From positions 1 through 64,000 of the forward strand of contig QBLS01000003.1 in the NCBI GenBank assembly GCA_003249015.1: DNA of 64,000 bases. Direction: 5' to 3'. The notes beneath the pieces are model-generated. The model ran no database searches. It saw nothing but the letters and a program-made list of their open reading frames with translations, and was not told the DNA's origin. This DNA is from Pseudanabaena sp. GTDB taxonomy: Bacteria; Cyanobacteriota; Cyanobacteriia; Pseudanabaenales; Pseudanabaenaceae. This document shows, piece by piece, positions 35,199 through 44,595 of this stretch (positions are counted from its first letter, which is position 1; every line of letters starts with the position of its first letter). The position numbers and the translations under genes were made by a program.

Positions 35199-36169
35199 TG
35201 CTGGAAGAACTTGCCTCTAGGCTCAGACATTCCGCTGGTATTCTGCATAAGCAAGATATTCAAATTACCGCCAATGGGCTAAGCGAGACTTGGAACCGTC
35301 CCGACATTCTCTTAGGAGACGACTGTGCGGCGATTCCTGATGGTGATGGCTATCTGTTGCTAGCAGCCGAGGGAATGTTGCCCCAGTTAATCCAAACCGA
35401 TCCTTGGTTTGCAGGTTGGTGTGCGGTAATGGTCAATGTCAGCGATATCTACTCTATGGGCGGCGAACCGATCGCTATTGTCGATACCCTCTGGAGTCAA
35501 GCATCTGACTCAATTTCCGAACTCTTAGCAGGCATGAGAGATGCTGCTAAAGCCTATCAAGTGCCGATTGTGGGCGGACATACTAACTGCCGCAGCCCCT
35601 ATGACGCGCTATCAGTGGCAATCCTTGGACGCGCCCAAAAGTTATTGACTAGCTTCCATGCTAGACCCCATGATTTGCTGCTGGTCGTAGTCAATATGGA
35701 TGGACAATTTCATCCCGATTATCCATTCTGGAACGCGGCAAGCAAAGCCGATCCTGCAAAGCTGCGTCAGCATTTGTCGATACTGCCCCAACTTGCTAAT
35801 TTGGGGCTATGCGATACCGCCAAAGACATAAGTATGGGCGGCATTATTGGTACATTGTTGATGCTAATGGAGACTTCCCATTGTGGGGCAGTTCTCAATC
35901 TCGATCAAATTCCCTTACCTCCAGATGTCAGCCTAGAACGTTGGCTCATATCCTTTCCTAGTTACGCATTTTTGCTGAGTGTCCGTCCTGAAAATGTGGC
36001 AGCAGTTCAGGCAATGTTCCATGCTCAAGGGTTGGTATGTGAAGCGATTGGTGAAGTACAGGCTGATCAACAAATAATTTTGCGATCGCAGGAGCAGTCA
36101 ACAATATTTTGGGATTTCACCCAAGAGCCGCTTATGGGACTTACGCAAATGAAGTCTCACGATGTTTGA
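35198..36169 (+). CDS. Sll0787-family AIR-synthase-like protein
   Basis: A 323-residue relative of PurM/SelD/ThiL ATP-dependent synthases. The nucleotide-binding N-terminus GDDCAAIPDGDGYLLLAAEGM is recognisable (GDDCAAI, LLLAAEGM), followed by NVSDIYSMGGEP, VGGHTNCR and DISMGGIIGTLLML. The start is set by a TAATG overlap with the acyltransferase stop, rather than the TTG at 35177. It is the last gene of the Nit1C operon and converges with the next gene, overlapping it by 29 bases. The substrate is unknown. Confidence 0.9.
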   Translation: MLEELASRLRHSAGILHKQDIQITANGLSETWNRPDILLGDDCAAIPDGDGYLLLAAEGMLPQLIQTDPWFAGWCAVMVNVSDIYSMGGEPIAIVDTLWSQASDSISELLAGMRDAAKAYQVPIVGGHTNCRSPYDALSVAILGRAQKLLTSFHARPHDLLLVVVNMDGQFHPDYPFWNAASKADPAKLRQHLSILPQLANLGLCDTAKDISMGGIIGTLLMLMETSHCGAVLNLDQIPLPPDVSLERWLISFPSYAFLLSVRPENVAAVQAMFHAQGLVCEAIGEVQADQQIILRSQEQSTIFWDFTQEPLMGLTQMKSHDV

Positions 36170-37757
36170 CCAAGGTTTCAACGGGCAAAGCACTACGAAG
36201 ATGTTGCCAAGGCAGCACTTGCGTAACATCCCAATCATCATGAACATACCAGCTTAAAGGCGGCAACTGCCCTGATAGTTCCTTAAAAGCGCGTTTATAA
36301 GATCCATCGCTAGGGACATCACCTTCGTGATAACTACCTGCCAAAATTAGCAACTTGGTTAAACGGCGATCGCCTCTAGAAATCAGCGCTTGAATGATCG
36401 AATCCTTATAACTCTCAGGACGAAAATCTATTCCCTTGGGTAATAACTTTTTACGGAAAAGCTGCATTTTCTTTTCCGCAGTTTTGCTGACACCTTGCCA
36501 CTGCCAAGGGGTGTGGGACTTAGGAACAAAGGTGCTACAACCAAAGGCAATCTTCAGCTTAGGAGCGACTTTTCGCAGAGAAATTAACATCTCAACTGTC
36601 TGCTCAATATCGTCGTCATTCTCCATCGGTACACCTGCCATGCCGTAGAGCTTGAGCGCCTTGAGTCCTCCTGCTTGGGCATTAATCGCTGCTTGTTTAA
36701 TCTCATCATTGTGGAGTTTTTTATTAATGATTTCTCTTAAGCGTTCGGAACCGCTTTCAATGGCGATGGTGACAGAGCGACTGTCACGAGTTGAGAGAAT
36801 ACGGGCTAGCTTTTCCGTGAGGGTATTGGTGCGAACTGAGGCGAGGCTTAACCGCACATCGTCAAACTGAGGCTGGGCAAGATGATCGAGCAAACTATCA
36901 AATTCTGGATGTTGGGTAATCGATGCTCCCAATAGCCCTAAGCGTTTAGTTACTTCCATTCCCCGCGCGATCGCAGGAATCAGACTCGACTCTAAACTTG
37001 CTGTCCGAAACGGCAATGTCAAATAGCTTGCCATGCAAAAGCGACACATCTCGGGACAGCTTCGCACCACTTCCACCATAAAAATACTTTCCCAAGCAGC
37101 TTTGTCAGTAACGACTGTGGAGGTAGAGAGTAGGTTGCTTTTATAAGTCTGTTTATGCACGATCGCAGGAATATCGCTATCAATCGGCTCAATCGCAGCG
37201 ATCGCCCCATCCGCTGACTCATAGGTGACGGTATATAACTGCGGCACATAGATGCCGTCTAGTTTTGCCAAATAGCGAAGTTGCTCTTGACGACTCGCCG
37301 ATCTTACTTCTTGATAAGCTTTTAGGAAGTTCCCAATTAATTCTTCGCCATCTCCCATCAAAATCAAATCAAACCAAGCCGCAAAGGGTTCAGGATTGGC
37401 GGTCAAAACGGGCCCCCCGCCAAATACAAGGGGATGCTGATCATGGCGATCGCAACTATCAATGGGAATCTCAAATTTTTTTAAAGCCGCCAGAATATTG
37501 ACATAATCCAATTCCCAAGAAAAAGAGAATCCCAAAATCTCCATATCTCGCGGTAATTCTTCATGAGCATCGGTAAACCAACGGCTAACATCCACATTTG
37601 ATCGCGTCGCCAAATTTGCCCAAACGCCCTGATAGCCAAGGCTAGTAATACCGACAGTGTAGGTATTGGGAAATGCAAACACAATCGGCACAGCATCATG
37701 ATCTGGTGTTGTCCGATTAAATAGAAGATGTTCTGATTGAAAGTATGCTTGGTTCAA
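36141..37757 (-). CDS. B12-binding-domain radical SAM protein
   Basis: A 538-residue enzyme with an N-terminal cobalamin-binding-like domain (about 20-140; FAFPNTYTVGITSLGYQGVW, given as FPNTYTVGITSLG, and VFGGGPVLTANPEP) and a radical SAM domain with C234, C238 and C241 (SCPEMCRFC). The region resembles the TIGR03960-type family, whose members in other bacteria are linked to tRNA or ribosomal modification; the family assignment is from memory. It converges with the Nit1C operon with a 29-base overlap but runs in the opposite direction, so it is unlikely to be part of it. Confidence 0.88.
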   Translation of the reverse strand: MNQAYFQSEHLLFNRTTPDHDAVPIVFAFPNTYTVGITSLGYQGVWANLATRSNVDVSRWFTDAHEELPRDMEILGFSFSWELDYVNILAALKKFEIPIDSCDRHDQHPLVFGGGPVLTANPEPFAAWFDLILMGDGEELIGNFLKAYQEVRSASRQEQLRYLAKLDGIYVPQLYTVTYESADGAIAAIEPIDSDIPAIVHKQTYKSNLLSTSTVVTDKAAWESIFMVEVVRSCPEMCRFCMASYLTLPFRTASLESSLIPAIARGMEVTKRLGLLGASITQHPEFDSLLDHLAQPQFDDVRLSLASVRTNTLTEKLARILSTRDSRSVTIAIESGSERLREIINKKLHNDEIKQAAINAQAGGLKALKLYGMAGVPMENDDDIEQTVEMLISLRKVAPKLKIAFGCSTFVPKSHTPWQWQGVSKTAEKKMQLFRKKLLPKGIDFRPESYKDSIIQALISRGDRRLTKLLILAGSYHEGDVPSDGSYKRAFKELSGQLPPLSWYVHDDWDVTQVLPWQHLRSALPVETLVKHRETSFA

Positions 37758-37816
37758 AGCTGCGGCAATATTTAAGTCTCCCTAGTCATTATGCCATAGC
37801 GGATCTAGCCACCTAC

Positions 37817-37883
37817 TTACAGCGCTTTGCGCTCAAACCCAAGAATTAGCTGGCGGCGCTCCGCGCCGCCAGCTAATTCTTGG
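37817..37883. repeat. Family A element, truncated, with GGCGGCGC hairpin
   Basis: Left end TTACAGCGCTTTGCGCTCAAA matches copy 1 at 7961. The hairpin at 37839-37883 has CCAAGAATTAGCTG arms. It ends one base before the next gene's stop codon, so it may act as its terminator. Confidence 0.75.
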
Positions 37884-37884
37884 A

Positions 37885-38487
37885 TTAAACTTTACTGTTT
37901 AAAATATCGCGGCTCAAAGCCTGTTGAAAATCTTCTAAATGCGATCGGTGCTGGGGCATCCACATATCTCCCGTCATTTTACCCATGGGAGGCAACACAT
38001 CGTAAATCGGTTCTTGCAAGAAGTACGTCTCCTTTAACTGCATCAGCCAAGCTGACTGCCCCCTATCTTCAACCCGCGACTGGATATCAATCAAACTTGT
38101 GGGCGCAATATCAAGCTGCTGGTCTAGCTCAAAATCTGTCTTCACATCGCGGCGATCGCATGGAAAAATTGCCGTAATTGTCGCCAATCCTTGAATGGCA
38201 AAAGCTGGAAATGTATCCACATCAAAACCAAACTCATCCATAAGCTGCCGACAGGTTCTCGCCGAATCAAGATTGTCAGGGTAGCCGAGGGAATGAATTA
38301 AAACACGCTCACCAATAGAAGTTTTGATAAATTCTGGAGGATCAAAAACAACTAAGGTTGAATAAACCCTTGCCAAATAGCAAACAGCCTCTTCAGGACA
38401 TAGGGAAATAGCTACAGTTACCGCCGCTCGATCAAGCATGATGCCAAAATGCAAGTATTTTTGTTGTTTAAGTTGATTAGCATACAA
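37885..38487 (-). CDS. Conserved hypothetical protein
   Basis: A 200-residue soluble protein with no signal, membrane helix or motif that I recognise. Features are LCPEEAVCYLARVYSTLVVFDPPEF (parts: CPEEAVCYLARVY, FDPPEF), GYPDNLDSARTCRQLMDEFG and a C-terminal DMWMPQHRSHLEDF. Composition and codon use look like a genuine gene. It lies between two hairpins and is transcribed alone, upstream of which is clpS's terminator. Confidence 0.7.
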   Translation of the reverse strand: MYANQLKQQKYLHFGIMLDRAAVTVAISLCPEEAVCYLARVYSTLVVFDPPEFIKTSIGERVLIHSLGYPDNLDSARTCRQLMDEFGFDVDTFPAFAIQGLATITAIFPCDRRDVKTDFELDQQLDIAPTSLIDIQSRVEDRGQSAWLMQLKETYFLQEPIYDVLPPMGKMTGDMWMPQHRSHLEDFQQALSRDILNSKV

Positions 38488-38531
38488 CGATTTACGTTTT
38501 TGCAGCTTAGGGCAAATGACTTAATCTTGTT

Positions 38532-38572
38532 TAAAGAGTTGTTCAGCGCCAAAGGCGCTGAACAACTCTTTA
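38532..38572 (-). terminator. Terminator of clpS
   Basis: TAAAGAGTTGTTCAGCGCC and its complement with an AAA loop, five bases past the clpS stop. Confidence 0.75.
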
Positions 38573-38577
38573 TTTCT

Positions 38578-38886
38578 TTACTCAGCTTCAATCGGAGCCA
38601 TAGTTAGCCCCTCTTGCTTAAGTTGTGCGTGATAAAGCTCAGCTTGTTCCATTGGACCGACCCACACGATCGCATATCCCTTAGCATCGACTTGAGTAGT
38701 TAGTTCCCAAGCAGTTTGTTCTGTCATTTGGGGAATGTACTTCATCAAGCAAGTAGCTACATGTTCAAAAGTATTAAAATCATCGTTCAACACAATTACC
38801 TTATACTTCGGGTAAGGCTTGCGTACGATTTCCCGCACAGTATCTTTAACTTTTTCGGGGGCTTGCACAGCCGCAAATATAGCCAT
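38578..38886 (-). CDS. clpS: ATP-dependent Clp protease adaptor ClpS (second cyanobacterial type)
   Basis: ClpS delivers N-degron substrates to ClpC/ClpP. The core KPYPKYKVIVLNDDFNTFEH (in part VIVLNDDFNTFEHV) and CLMKYIPQMTEQTAWELT are typical. The valine-glycine-proline tail region AIVWVGPMEQAELYHAQL and the C-terminal LTMAPIEAE resemble the ClpS2 paralogue of cyanobacteria rather than ClpS1, from memory. Start taken at the second in-frame ATG (MAIFAAVQAP); the ATG nine bases upstream at 38895 is equally possible. It stands alone. Confidence 0.9.
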   Translation of the reverse strand: MAIFAAVQAPEKVKDTVREIVRKPYPKYKVIVLNDDFNTFEHVATCLMKYIPQMTEQTAWELTTQVDAKGYAIVWVGPMEQAELYHAQLKQEGLTMAPIEAE

Positions 38887-38932
38887 GATCTTCAACTAAT
38901 TTGTTATTCCCTGCATTATCGCAAATATAGAA

Positions 38933-39021
38933 CTAAGTAGCTCAACTTAATTAAAAACTAGAATCAGATGTTGTTCCGCCCGCGTAGCGGGCGGAACAAC
39001 ATCTGATTCTAGTTTACTTAA
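38933..39021. repeat. Miniature element, family B, copy 4
   Basis: Left end ACTAAGTAGCTCAACTTAAT. The perfect hairpin at 38955-39015 has AAACTAGAATCAGATG outer arms and a TTGTTCCGCCCGC core with a GTA loop. The right end TTTACTTAA is shorter. Confidence 0.75.
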
Positions 39022-39043
39022 TATGCGATTAATTTCTTAAGAA

Positions 39044-39074
39044 TTGTGAGGCGGCGCTTTGCGCCGCCTCACAA
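39044..39074 (-). terminator. Hairpin after the cNMP-binding gene
   Basis: TTGTGAGGCGGCGC and its complement around TTT, four bases from the stop of the gene at 39079. Confidence 0.75.
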
Positions 39075-39078
39075 ATGA

Positions 39079-39450
39079 TTAGGACGCATTAGCCAAAACT
39101 AGAGCATCTAGCTTTCTAATTCTTTCCACCATAATCTTCATGACATTGAGGGCGAAGTTGGGGGTTTGTTGCACCAAAAAACTAAACCGCTTGGCATCTA
39201 CAGGAACTAGCTTGCACTCAGTTTTGGCGATCGCGGTGGCGCTTCTGGGGCTAGAGTCAATCAAAGCCATTTCGCCGACAATGCCACCAGCGCCAGTAAC
39301 ATCAAGAAATTTACCATCAATGGAGATTTCGACTTCGCCTTCAATGACCGCATACATCTGATCGGCGATTCCGCCCTTTTCAAAAATCACTTGTCCTGCG
39401 GGAATCGTGATGAATTTAGGATCATTTTTAAACAAATCAATCGTAGTCAA
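39079..39450 (-). CDS. Stand-alone cyclic-nucleotide-binding domain protein
   Basis: A 123-residue protein consisting of one cNMP-binding beta-roll followed by a short helix. Key parts are IPAGQVIFEKGGIADQMY, VIEGEVEISIDG and the phosphate-binding cassette GEMALIDSSPRSATA, in which the arginine that contacts the cyclic phosphate is kept. There is no HTH DNA-binding domain, so it is not a CRP-type regulator; it probably acts through protein contacts. The N-terminus starts MTTIDLFKND. Its partner is unknown. Confidence 0.88.
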   Translation of the reverse strand: MTTIDLFKNDPKFITIPAGQVIFEKGGIADQMYAVIEGEVEISIDGKFLDVTGAGGIVGEMALIDSSPRSATAIAKTECKLVPVDAKRFSFLVQQTPNFALNVMKIMVERIRKLDALVLANAS

Positions 39451-39603
39451 TGCATTACTCCCAGAATATGTAAATTTAAAGATACCGCTTAGATTGACTC
39501 AGTAGGTAAGCACTGTTCTTAATCTTTGAAATGTAAAATCCTAAAACCTATGGCGCACGCGAAACCTGCGCCACAGATTTTTGAAAATCTCGAAATATTT
39601 AGT

Positions 39604-39650
39604 CAAGAATATAGAGAGGCGCAGCGAAGCCGCGCCTCTCTATATTCTTG
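39604..39650. repeat. Hairpin repeat upstream of mobA
   Basis: CAAGAATATAGAGAGGCGC and its complement flank AGCGAAGCC. It ends nine bases before the mobA start, close enough to hide the ribosome-binding site. Confidence 0.8.
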
Positions 39651-39659
39651 GTAAAACAC

Positions 39660-40307
39660 ATGAAAATTATCGCGATCGCCCTTGCTGGGGGCAAAAGCTT
39701 ACGCATGGGGTCAGATAAGGCTCTATTGAAAATTGATGGTGAGACTTTGCTGGCGAGGGTGTGTCAAGTGGCGGCGCAGGTGGCGGAGTCATTGTATGTG
39801 GTGGTGCGTAGTTGTGAGCAGTACCAAGCAGCGATCGCCGATTCTGAGAATATTTCGATGGTGTTAGATCAGCAATTAGATGGAGCTTTGGTTGGTTTTT
39901 TACAGGGACTTGAGGCGATCGCCCATGCCTCCAATTCACCTGATTGGGTATTACTACTAGCCTGCGATTTGCCCAACTTAGATAGTGAAATTTTAAGAAG
40001 CTGGGCTACCCAACTAGCTGATTTACCTGAAGATGCGATCGCCTATTTGCCCAAATATATTGCTCAAGATCGGCAGGATCAGCCAGCTAACCATCTCAAA
40101 TCTAAGCAATGGGAGCCTCTATGCGGATTTTATCGGTGGGGATGTCAAAAATCGCTAAGGGAATTTGTGGAAAATGGTGGGCGATCGTTTCAACAATGGC
40201 TTAATACGCAACAGGTAGTCGAAATCTTAGAAGTTGATCCAAATATCTTATTTAACTGCAATACGCTTGATGAGCTGTTAAGCCTCAAGCAGCAAAACTG
40301 GCGATAG
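39660..40307 (+). CDS. mobA: Molybdenum cofactor guanylyltransferase
   Basis: MobA adds GMP to molybdopterin to make the guanine-dinucleotide cofactor. The nucleotide-binding signature [16 protein letters not shown] sits at the N-terminus (residues about 8-23), with [11 protein letters not shown] as the metal-binding aspartate segment and a C-terminal NCNTLDEL. The ATG at 39660 is chosen because the earlier frame runs into the hairpin. No other molybdenum cofactor genes are adjacent. Confidence 0.9.
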   Translation: MKIIAIALAGGKSLRMGSDKALLKIDGETLLARVCQVAAQVAESLYVVVRSCEQYQAAIADSENISMVLDQQLDGALVGFLQGLEAIAHASNSPDWVLLLACDLPNLDSEILRSWATQLADLPEDAIAYLPKYIAQDRQDQPANHLKSKQWEPLCGFYRWGCQKSLREFVENGGRSFQQWLNTQQVVEILEVDPNILFNCNTLDELLSLKQQNWR

Positions 40308-40423
40308 TTAGTTTTGCTGCTCGTCCTCCCATTGATACAGGCGGCTATCCCTACGTTGGCAGTATGGCGCTGGTAAACCATCATTTCTATAATGACTGTA
40401 ATAAATACACAAGGCTTAAAACA

Positions 40424-42286
40424 ATGGCTGTAAAAAAAGAAGACCCCAAGCGATCGCGTGCAAGGCTAATTGGTAATGTGCTGCTGTTAATTGGCGCAGG
40501 GCTATTCGCAATTAATATCTTTTTACCAAACCTATTCGCGCCACCAATGGCTAGGGTTCCTTATAGTCTCTTCGTCCATGAAATCGAAGAAGGTCACGTC
40601 GCGAGAGTATACATAGGACAAGATCAAATCACCTATCAACTCCGAGGCGTTAGCCCTGAAATTCCTGGGGATGTCATTTCCACTACTCCAATTTTTGACC
40701 TCAACTTGCCCGAAAGATTAGAAAAAAGTGGAGTGGAATTTGCCGCTGCCCCAGTTCAAAAAACAGGATGGTTCGGCACATTACTGAGCTGGGTCATTCC
40801 CCCATTAATTTTTGTCGGCATCTTTCAACTATTCAGTCGTAACGGTGGCGGCGGCGCTCCTGGAGGCCTGCAGATTGGCAAGAGCAAAGCCAAGGTCTAT
40901 GTCGAAGGTGAAGCCACCAAAACCATGTTTGGCGATGTCGCAGGTGTCGATGAAGCCAAGCAAGAACTACAAGAAATTGTGCAGTTTCTCAAAACTCCTG
41001 AGAAATACACCAAGATCGGTGCCAAGATTCCCAAAGGCGTACTGCTAGTTGGTCCTCCTGGAACTGGTAAAACCCTGTTAGCCAAAGCCGTGGCTGGTGA
41101 AGCTGGCGTTCCTTTCTTCAGTATCTCTGGTTCTGAGTTTGTGGAACTCTTTGTCGGTGTCGGTTCTTCGCGAGTACGTGATTTATTTGAGCAAGCTAAG
41201 AAACAGTCCCCTTGTATTATCTTTATCGATGAACTTGATGCGATCGGTAAGGCTCGCTCTAGCGGCGGCATGTATGGCGGTAATGATGAGCGCGAACAAA
41301 CTCTCAACCAGTTACTGACCGAAATGGATGGCTTTGGCGTTGATGGAACTACGGTCATCGTGCTTGCGGCAACTAACCGTCCTGAAACCCTTGACCAAGC
41401 CCTCCTGCGTCCAGGCAGATTTGATCGCCAAGTCTTAGTCGATCGCCCTGACAAGAGCGGACGCTTAGAAATTCTCAAAATCCATGCCGCTAAAGTCACC
41501 CTTGATAAGAGTGTTGACCTCGAAACGATCGCTACCCGCACATCAGGTTTTGCAGGGGCTGACCTTGCTAACCTCGTCAATGAAGCGGCGCTGCTTGCGG
41601 CGCGGGCGGGACGCGAAACTGTGCTACTGGAAGACTTCGCTGAAGCTGTCGAGCGTGTTGTCGCTGGTCTAGAAAAGAAAAGCCGCGTTCTCAATGAGAA
41701 TGAGAAGCGGATTGTTGCTTACCACGAAGTTGGTCATGCACTGGTCGGAGCGCTCAATTCTAGTAGCGGCAAAGTTGAGAAAATCTCGATCGTACCTCGC
41801 GGTATGGCGGCTCTCGGCTACACACTGCAACTGCCAACGGAAGACCGCTTCTTGTTAAGCAAAGAAGAAATTGAAGCTCAAATTGCCACTTTATTAGGTG
41901 GGCGATCGGCAGAAGAAATCATCTTCGGTAGTATCACTACAGGCGCATCCAACGACCTCCAACGTGCTACAGAACTCGCCGACAAAATGGTGACTAGCTA
42001 TGGTATGAGTGCTGTTTTAGGACCCCTTGCTTACCAGAAACAACAGAATCAGTTTCTAGGCGGTATGGAAATGGCGCGGAATGTCAGCCCCGCCACTTCT
42101 GAAGCGATCGACAAAGAGATCAAATCCATTGTCGAAAATGCCCATGCCAAGGCTCTCGCAATCCTGAATAACAATCGCGACTTGCTCGAATCAATCTCTG
42201 AGAAGCTTTTAGAAACAGAAGTCATCGAGGGTGAATTCCTGACTGGTTTACTTGCTCAAGTCAAACCTGTTGAAGTCAATGTCTAA
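40424..42286 (+). CDS. ftsH: ATP-dependent zinc metalloprotease FtsH
   Basis: A membrane-bound AAA+ protease that degrades damaged thylakoid or plasma-membrane proteins. From the ATG at 40424 it has 620 residues: a first helix at about 18-34, a lumenal/periplasmic part, a second helix at about 118-136, Walker A GPPGTGKT (210-217), Walker B IIFIDE (265-270), arginine-finger region RPGRFDR (329-335), zinc site HEVGH (434-438) and the third ligand region at D511. The earlier frame start at 40364 adds 20 residues atypical for the family and is rejected. Which of the cyanobacterial FtsH paralogues it is cannot be settled here. Confidence 0.95.
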   Translation: MAVKKEDPKRSRARLIGNVLLLIGAGLFAINIFLPNLFAPPMARVPYSLFVHEIEEGHVARVYIGQDQITYQLRGVSPEIPGDVISTTPIFDLNLPERLEKSGVEFAAAPVQKTGWFGTLLSWVIPPLIFVGIFQLFSRNGGGGAPGGLQIGKSKAKVYVEGEATKTMFGDVAGVDEAKQELQEIVQFLKTPEKYTKIGAKIPKGVLLVGPPGTGKTLLAKAVAGEAGVPFFSISGSEFVELFVGVGSSRVRDLFEQAKKQSPCIIFIDELDAIGKARSSGGMYGGNDEREQTLNQLLTEMDGFGVDGTTVIVLAATNRPETLDQALLRPGRFDRQVLVDRPDKSGRLEILKIHAAKVTLDKSVDLETIATRTSGFAGADLANLVNEAALLAARAGRETVLLEDFAEAVERVVAGLEKKSRVLNENEKRIVAYHEVGHALVGALNSSSGKVEKISIVPRGMAALGYTLQLPTEDRFLLSKEEIEAQIATLLGGRSAEEIIFGSITTGASNDLQRATELADKMVTSYGMSAVLGPLAYQKQQNQFLGGMEMARNVSPATSEAIDKEIKSIVENAHAKALAILNNNRDLLESISEKLLETEVIEGEFLTGLLAQVKPVEVNV

Positions 42287-42320
42287 GTAAGAGCGGCGCT
42301 TCGCGCCGATAGACTATTTT

Positions 42321-42343
42321 GAAGCCACGCTTTGCGTGGCTTC
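42321..42343. terminator. Hairpin between ftsH and the convergent glycosyltransferase gene
   Basis: GAAGCCACGC-TTT-GCGTGGCTTC, followed by TTCT. A second small GGCGC/GCGCC repeat at 42293-42308 lies just upstream. Probably terminates both converging genes. Confidence 0.7.
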
Positions 42344-42345
42344 TT

Positions 42346-43071
42346 CTATTTGTAGGTAGTATTAATGCTATATCGTTTTTCGTATAAGCGATTGAGAAAT
42401 TTAGGATCAATATTCAGGTGATAGCAGAGCTTTAACCATTGATTGAGCAATGCATGGCGGTATATGCCCCTTTGCCGAAATCTTCGTGCAGAAGTAATTA
42501 CGGGAGCATTAACTAAAACTGGTTTCGCAAATTGACACAGGCGATCGCTAAAAACCGTATCTTCAAAAATATCTAGATCTGGAACATTGCCAACTTTTTC
42601 TAAAAGCTGACGCTTAATAAATGGACAGTGATCAAAATAAATAATTCCCTTTCTCTTAACTCTCACATGATTGGAATACCAAGATGTAAAACGAAGTAGC
42701 CAGTGAGAAAAATCAAAACTATGATAAAAAGCACCCCAACTTTCCCCTGAAGACAAGGCTTCTTCAATTAGCGATCGCACATCCTTTTCGGGTAAGATCG
42801 TTGCAGGATGATGCAATAGTACAACCTCACCTTGGCTAGCGACAATCCCTTCATTTAGTCTTTGAGCGCGATTTGTCGCTAGCGATCGCATTACTTTTAC
42901 TTGAGGATATACTTCATACCTAAGTAAAAATGCCTCAGTCTGATCATCACTTTCGCTCACAACGGCAATGATTTCAATTTCCCCCTCTTGGGCAATTAGA
43001 TTTTCCATAATGTTTTCTAGATAGCCATGCCGAATTTCGTTAAGGCAAGGAAGTATAATAGACAAGCGCAT
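42346..43071 (-). CDS. Family 2 glycosyltransferase (TIGR04283-like)
   Basis: A 241-residue glycosyltransferase with the GT2 start RLSIILPCLNE. It has the sequence LATNRAQRLNEGI and GEVVLLHHPATILP in the donor domain, and FEDTVFSDRLCQFAKPV in the acceptor region. This layout matches, from memory, the TIGR04283 family whose members include arsenosugar-type enzymes. The upstream extension to 43113 is rejected because ATG 43071 starts directly at the fold. It is divergent from a signalling kinase 43 bases away. Confidence 0.8.
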   Translation of the reverse strand: MRLSIILPCLNEIRHGYLENIMENLIAQEGEIEIIAVVSESDDQTEAFLLRYEVYPQVKVMRSLATNRAQRLNEGIVASQGEVVLLHHPATILPEKDVRSLIEEALSSGESWGAFYHSFDFSHWLLRFTSWYSNHVRVKRKGIIYFDHCPFIKRQLLEKVGNVPDLDIFEDTVFSDRLCQFAKPVLVNAPVITSARRFRQRGIYRHALLNQWLKLCYHLNIDPKFLNRLYEKRYSINTTYK

Positions 43072-43114
43072 AAATATCTTTCCTAATGAAAAGCAAATTA
43101 CATTAAAACCCAAA

Positions 43115-44401
43115 ATGCAAGAGTCAGTACCAGCAGATCAAGAACTTATCCAAAACCTCTTCTCAGAAGCAGAAGAGAATTTAGAATCTAAAGAAAAAGC
43201 TGTGATTCTGATCGTTGACGATACTATATACAATGTTCAGCTTCTATCTTTGATGTTAATCAAACAGGGGTTTCGGGTTGAGCAAGCCTCGAATGGATTA
43301 CAGGCTCTAGAAATAGCTGAAAAAATATTACCAGACATTATTTTATTAGATATAAAAATGCCCGAGATGAATGGCTATGAGGTTTGTTCTCGATTAAAAG
43401 ATAATCCAACAACCAAAGATATTCCCGTCATTTTTATCAGTTCTATCGAAGAACCAGCCGAAAAAGTAGAGGCTTTTTCCGTGGGCGGGGTGGACTATAT
43501 CAGCAAACCATTTCAGTTGATTGAAGTATTAGCAAGAATTGAAACCCATTTACGGCTCTGTTCTTTGCAGAAAAAGCTGCAAGAACAAAATGAGCAATTG
43601 ATTTTATCAGCAGAGGTTTTATCGCGATCGCTCAGACAAGAACAGGAACTCAGTCAGATGAAGTCCGACTTTATTTCCATTGTTTCCCACGAGTTTCGTA
43701 CACCACTAACCACTATTCAGTCTGCTTCCGAATTACTGGAATACTACGAATGGACTAAGGAAGAGCAGGTTGAACAATTACATCAAATTCAATCGGAAGT
43801 TAAGCATATGACAGACTTAATGGAAGATGTACTGTTTTTGAGTCGCACCAATGCTAATAAATCCAAATTAAACCTCACAAAATTTAATTTAGTAGATTTT
43901 TGTTCACAAATTTTACGGCAAATGCAGAGAACCTTTGCTAAGAACAATACTTTAAATGCTTCCTTATACATTCCTGCAACAAATACAGTAATTGAAAACC
44001 TGCATCTTCAAAGTGATTCTATCCCTGTCATCGTTAATATGGATGAAAAGTTAATCAGGCAGATCCTTACTAATATACTTACCAATGCTATCAAGTACTC
44101 TGAGAGTGAAGGTACGATTGACTTTAAATTAACTATTGAGGAGAAGCAGGTTACTTTTGCGATCGCAGATAGTGGGATCGGCATTCCTGATGATGATTTG
44201 GCACATCTATTTAGTGCATTTCACCGAGCAAAAAATGTCGGGTCTTTACCAGGTACAGGACTAGGACTGTCAATTGTCAAAAACTGTGTGAATATTCATC
44301 AAGGTTCAGTATCTGTGAAAAGCAAGCTAAATGTTGGGACAGAATTTACAGTTGTTCTTCCTATTTATAGTGATTTGACTACCACAGAAATAAGCAAATA
44401 A
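43115..44401 (+). CDS. Hybrid response regulator-histidine kinase
   Basis: A 428-residue soluble signalling protein. An N-terminal receiver domain (about 30-145) has acidic residues D35/D36, phospho-acceptor D79 and K131. A coiled segment leads to a HisKA domain with H192 in SHEFRTPLTT, then a HATPase domain with N-box LTNAIKYS, DSGIGIP and GTGLGLSI. All functional residues are present. The receiver-first order suggests it is controlled by another kinase. The neighbouring gene at 44596 is a similar receiver-kinase protein, so the two may form one pathway. Confidence 0.93.
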   Translation: MQESVPADQELIQNLFSEAEENLESKEKAVILIVDDTIYNVQLLSLMLIKQGFRVEQASNGLQALEIAEKILPDIILLDIKMPEMNGYEVCSRLKDNPTTKDIPVIFISSIEEPAEKVEAFSVGGVDYISKPFQLIEVLARIETHLRLCSLQKKLQEQNEQLILSAEVLSRSLRQEQELSQMKSDFISIVSHEFRTPLTTIQSASELLEYYEWTKEEQVEQLHQIQSEVKHMTDLMEDVLFLSRTNANKSKLNLTKFNLVDFCSQILRQMQRTFAKNNTLNASLYIPATNTVIENLHLQSDSIPVIVNMDEKLIRQILTNILTNAIKYSESEGTIDFKLTIEEKQVTFAIADSGIGIPDDDLAHLFSAFHRAKNVGSLPGTGLGLSIVKNCVNIHQGSVSVKSKLNVGTEFTVVLPIYSDLTTTEISK

Positions 44402-44595
44402 GAGTACTCAGCTTTGTTGAGTATTCCTATTTATCTTTAAGTCCCAAGCCATGAGGAGCCTGCACCCTATATCTTCATATAAGCTGATAGACTAGTATAA
44501 GTAACTTTTATCTAAGCTTTATGTCTTATAATCACAAGCACATGCTGTAGTTATAATTCTTAATAGTGATTTCATCTGAACACTACAAAGCCCCC

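Noticed and set aside
36141-37757. B12/radical SAM gene as part of the Nit1C cluster
   Set aside because: It is on the opposite strand and converges with the operon; its family occurs independently of Nit1C.
40897-41694. Antisense ORF of 265 codons inside ftsH
   Set aside because: It is a frame shadow of the conserved, well-supported ftsH coding strand, with low-complexity Ser/Arg-rich composition and no motif.
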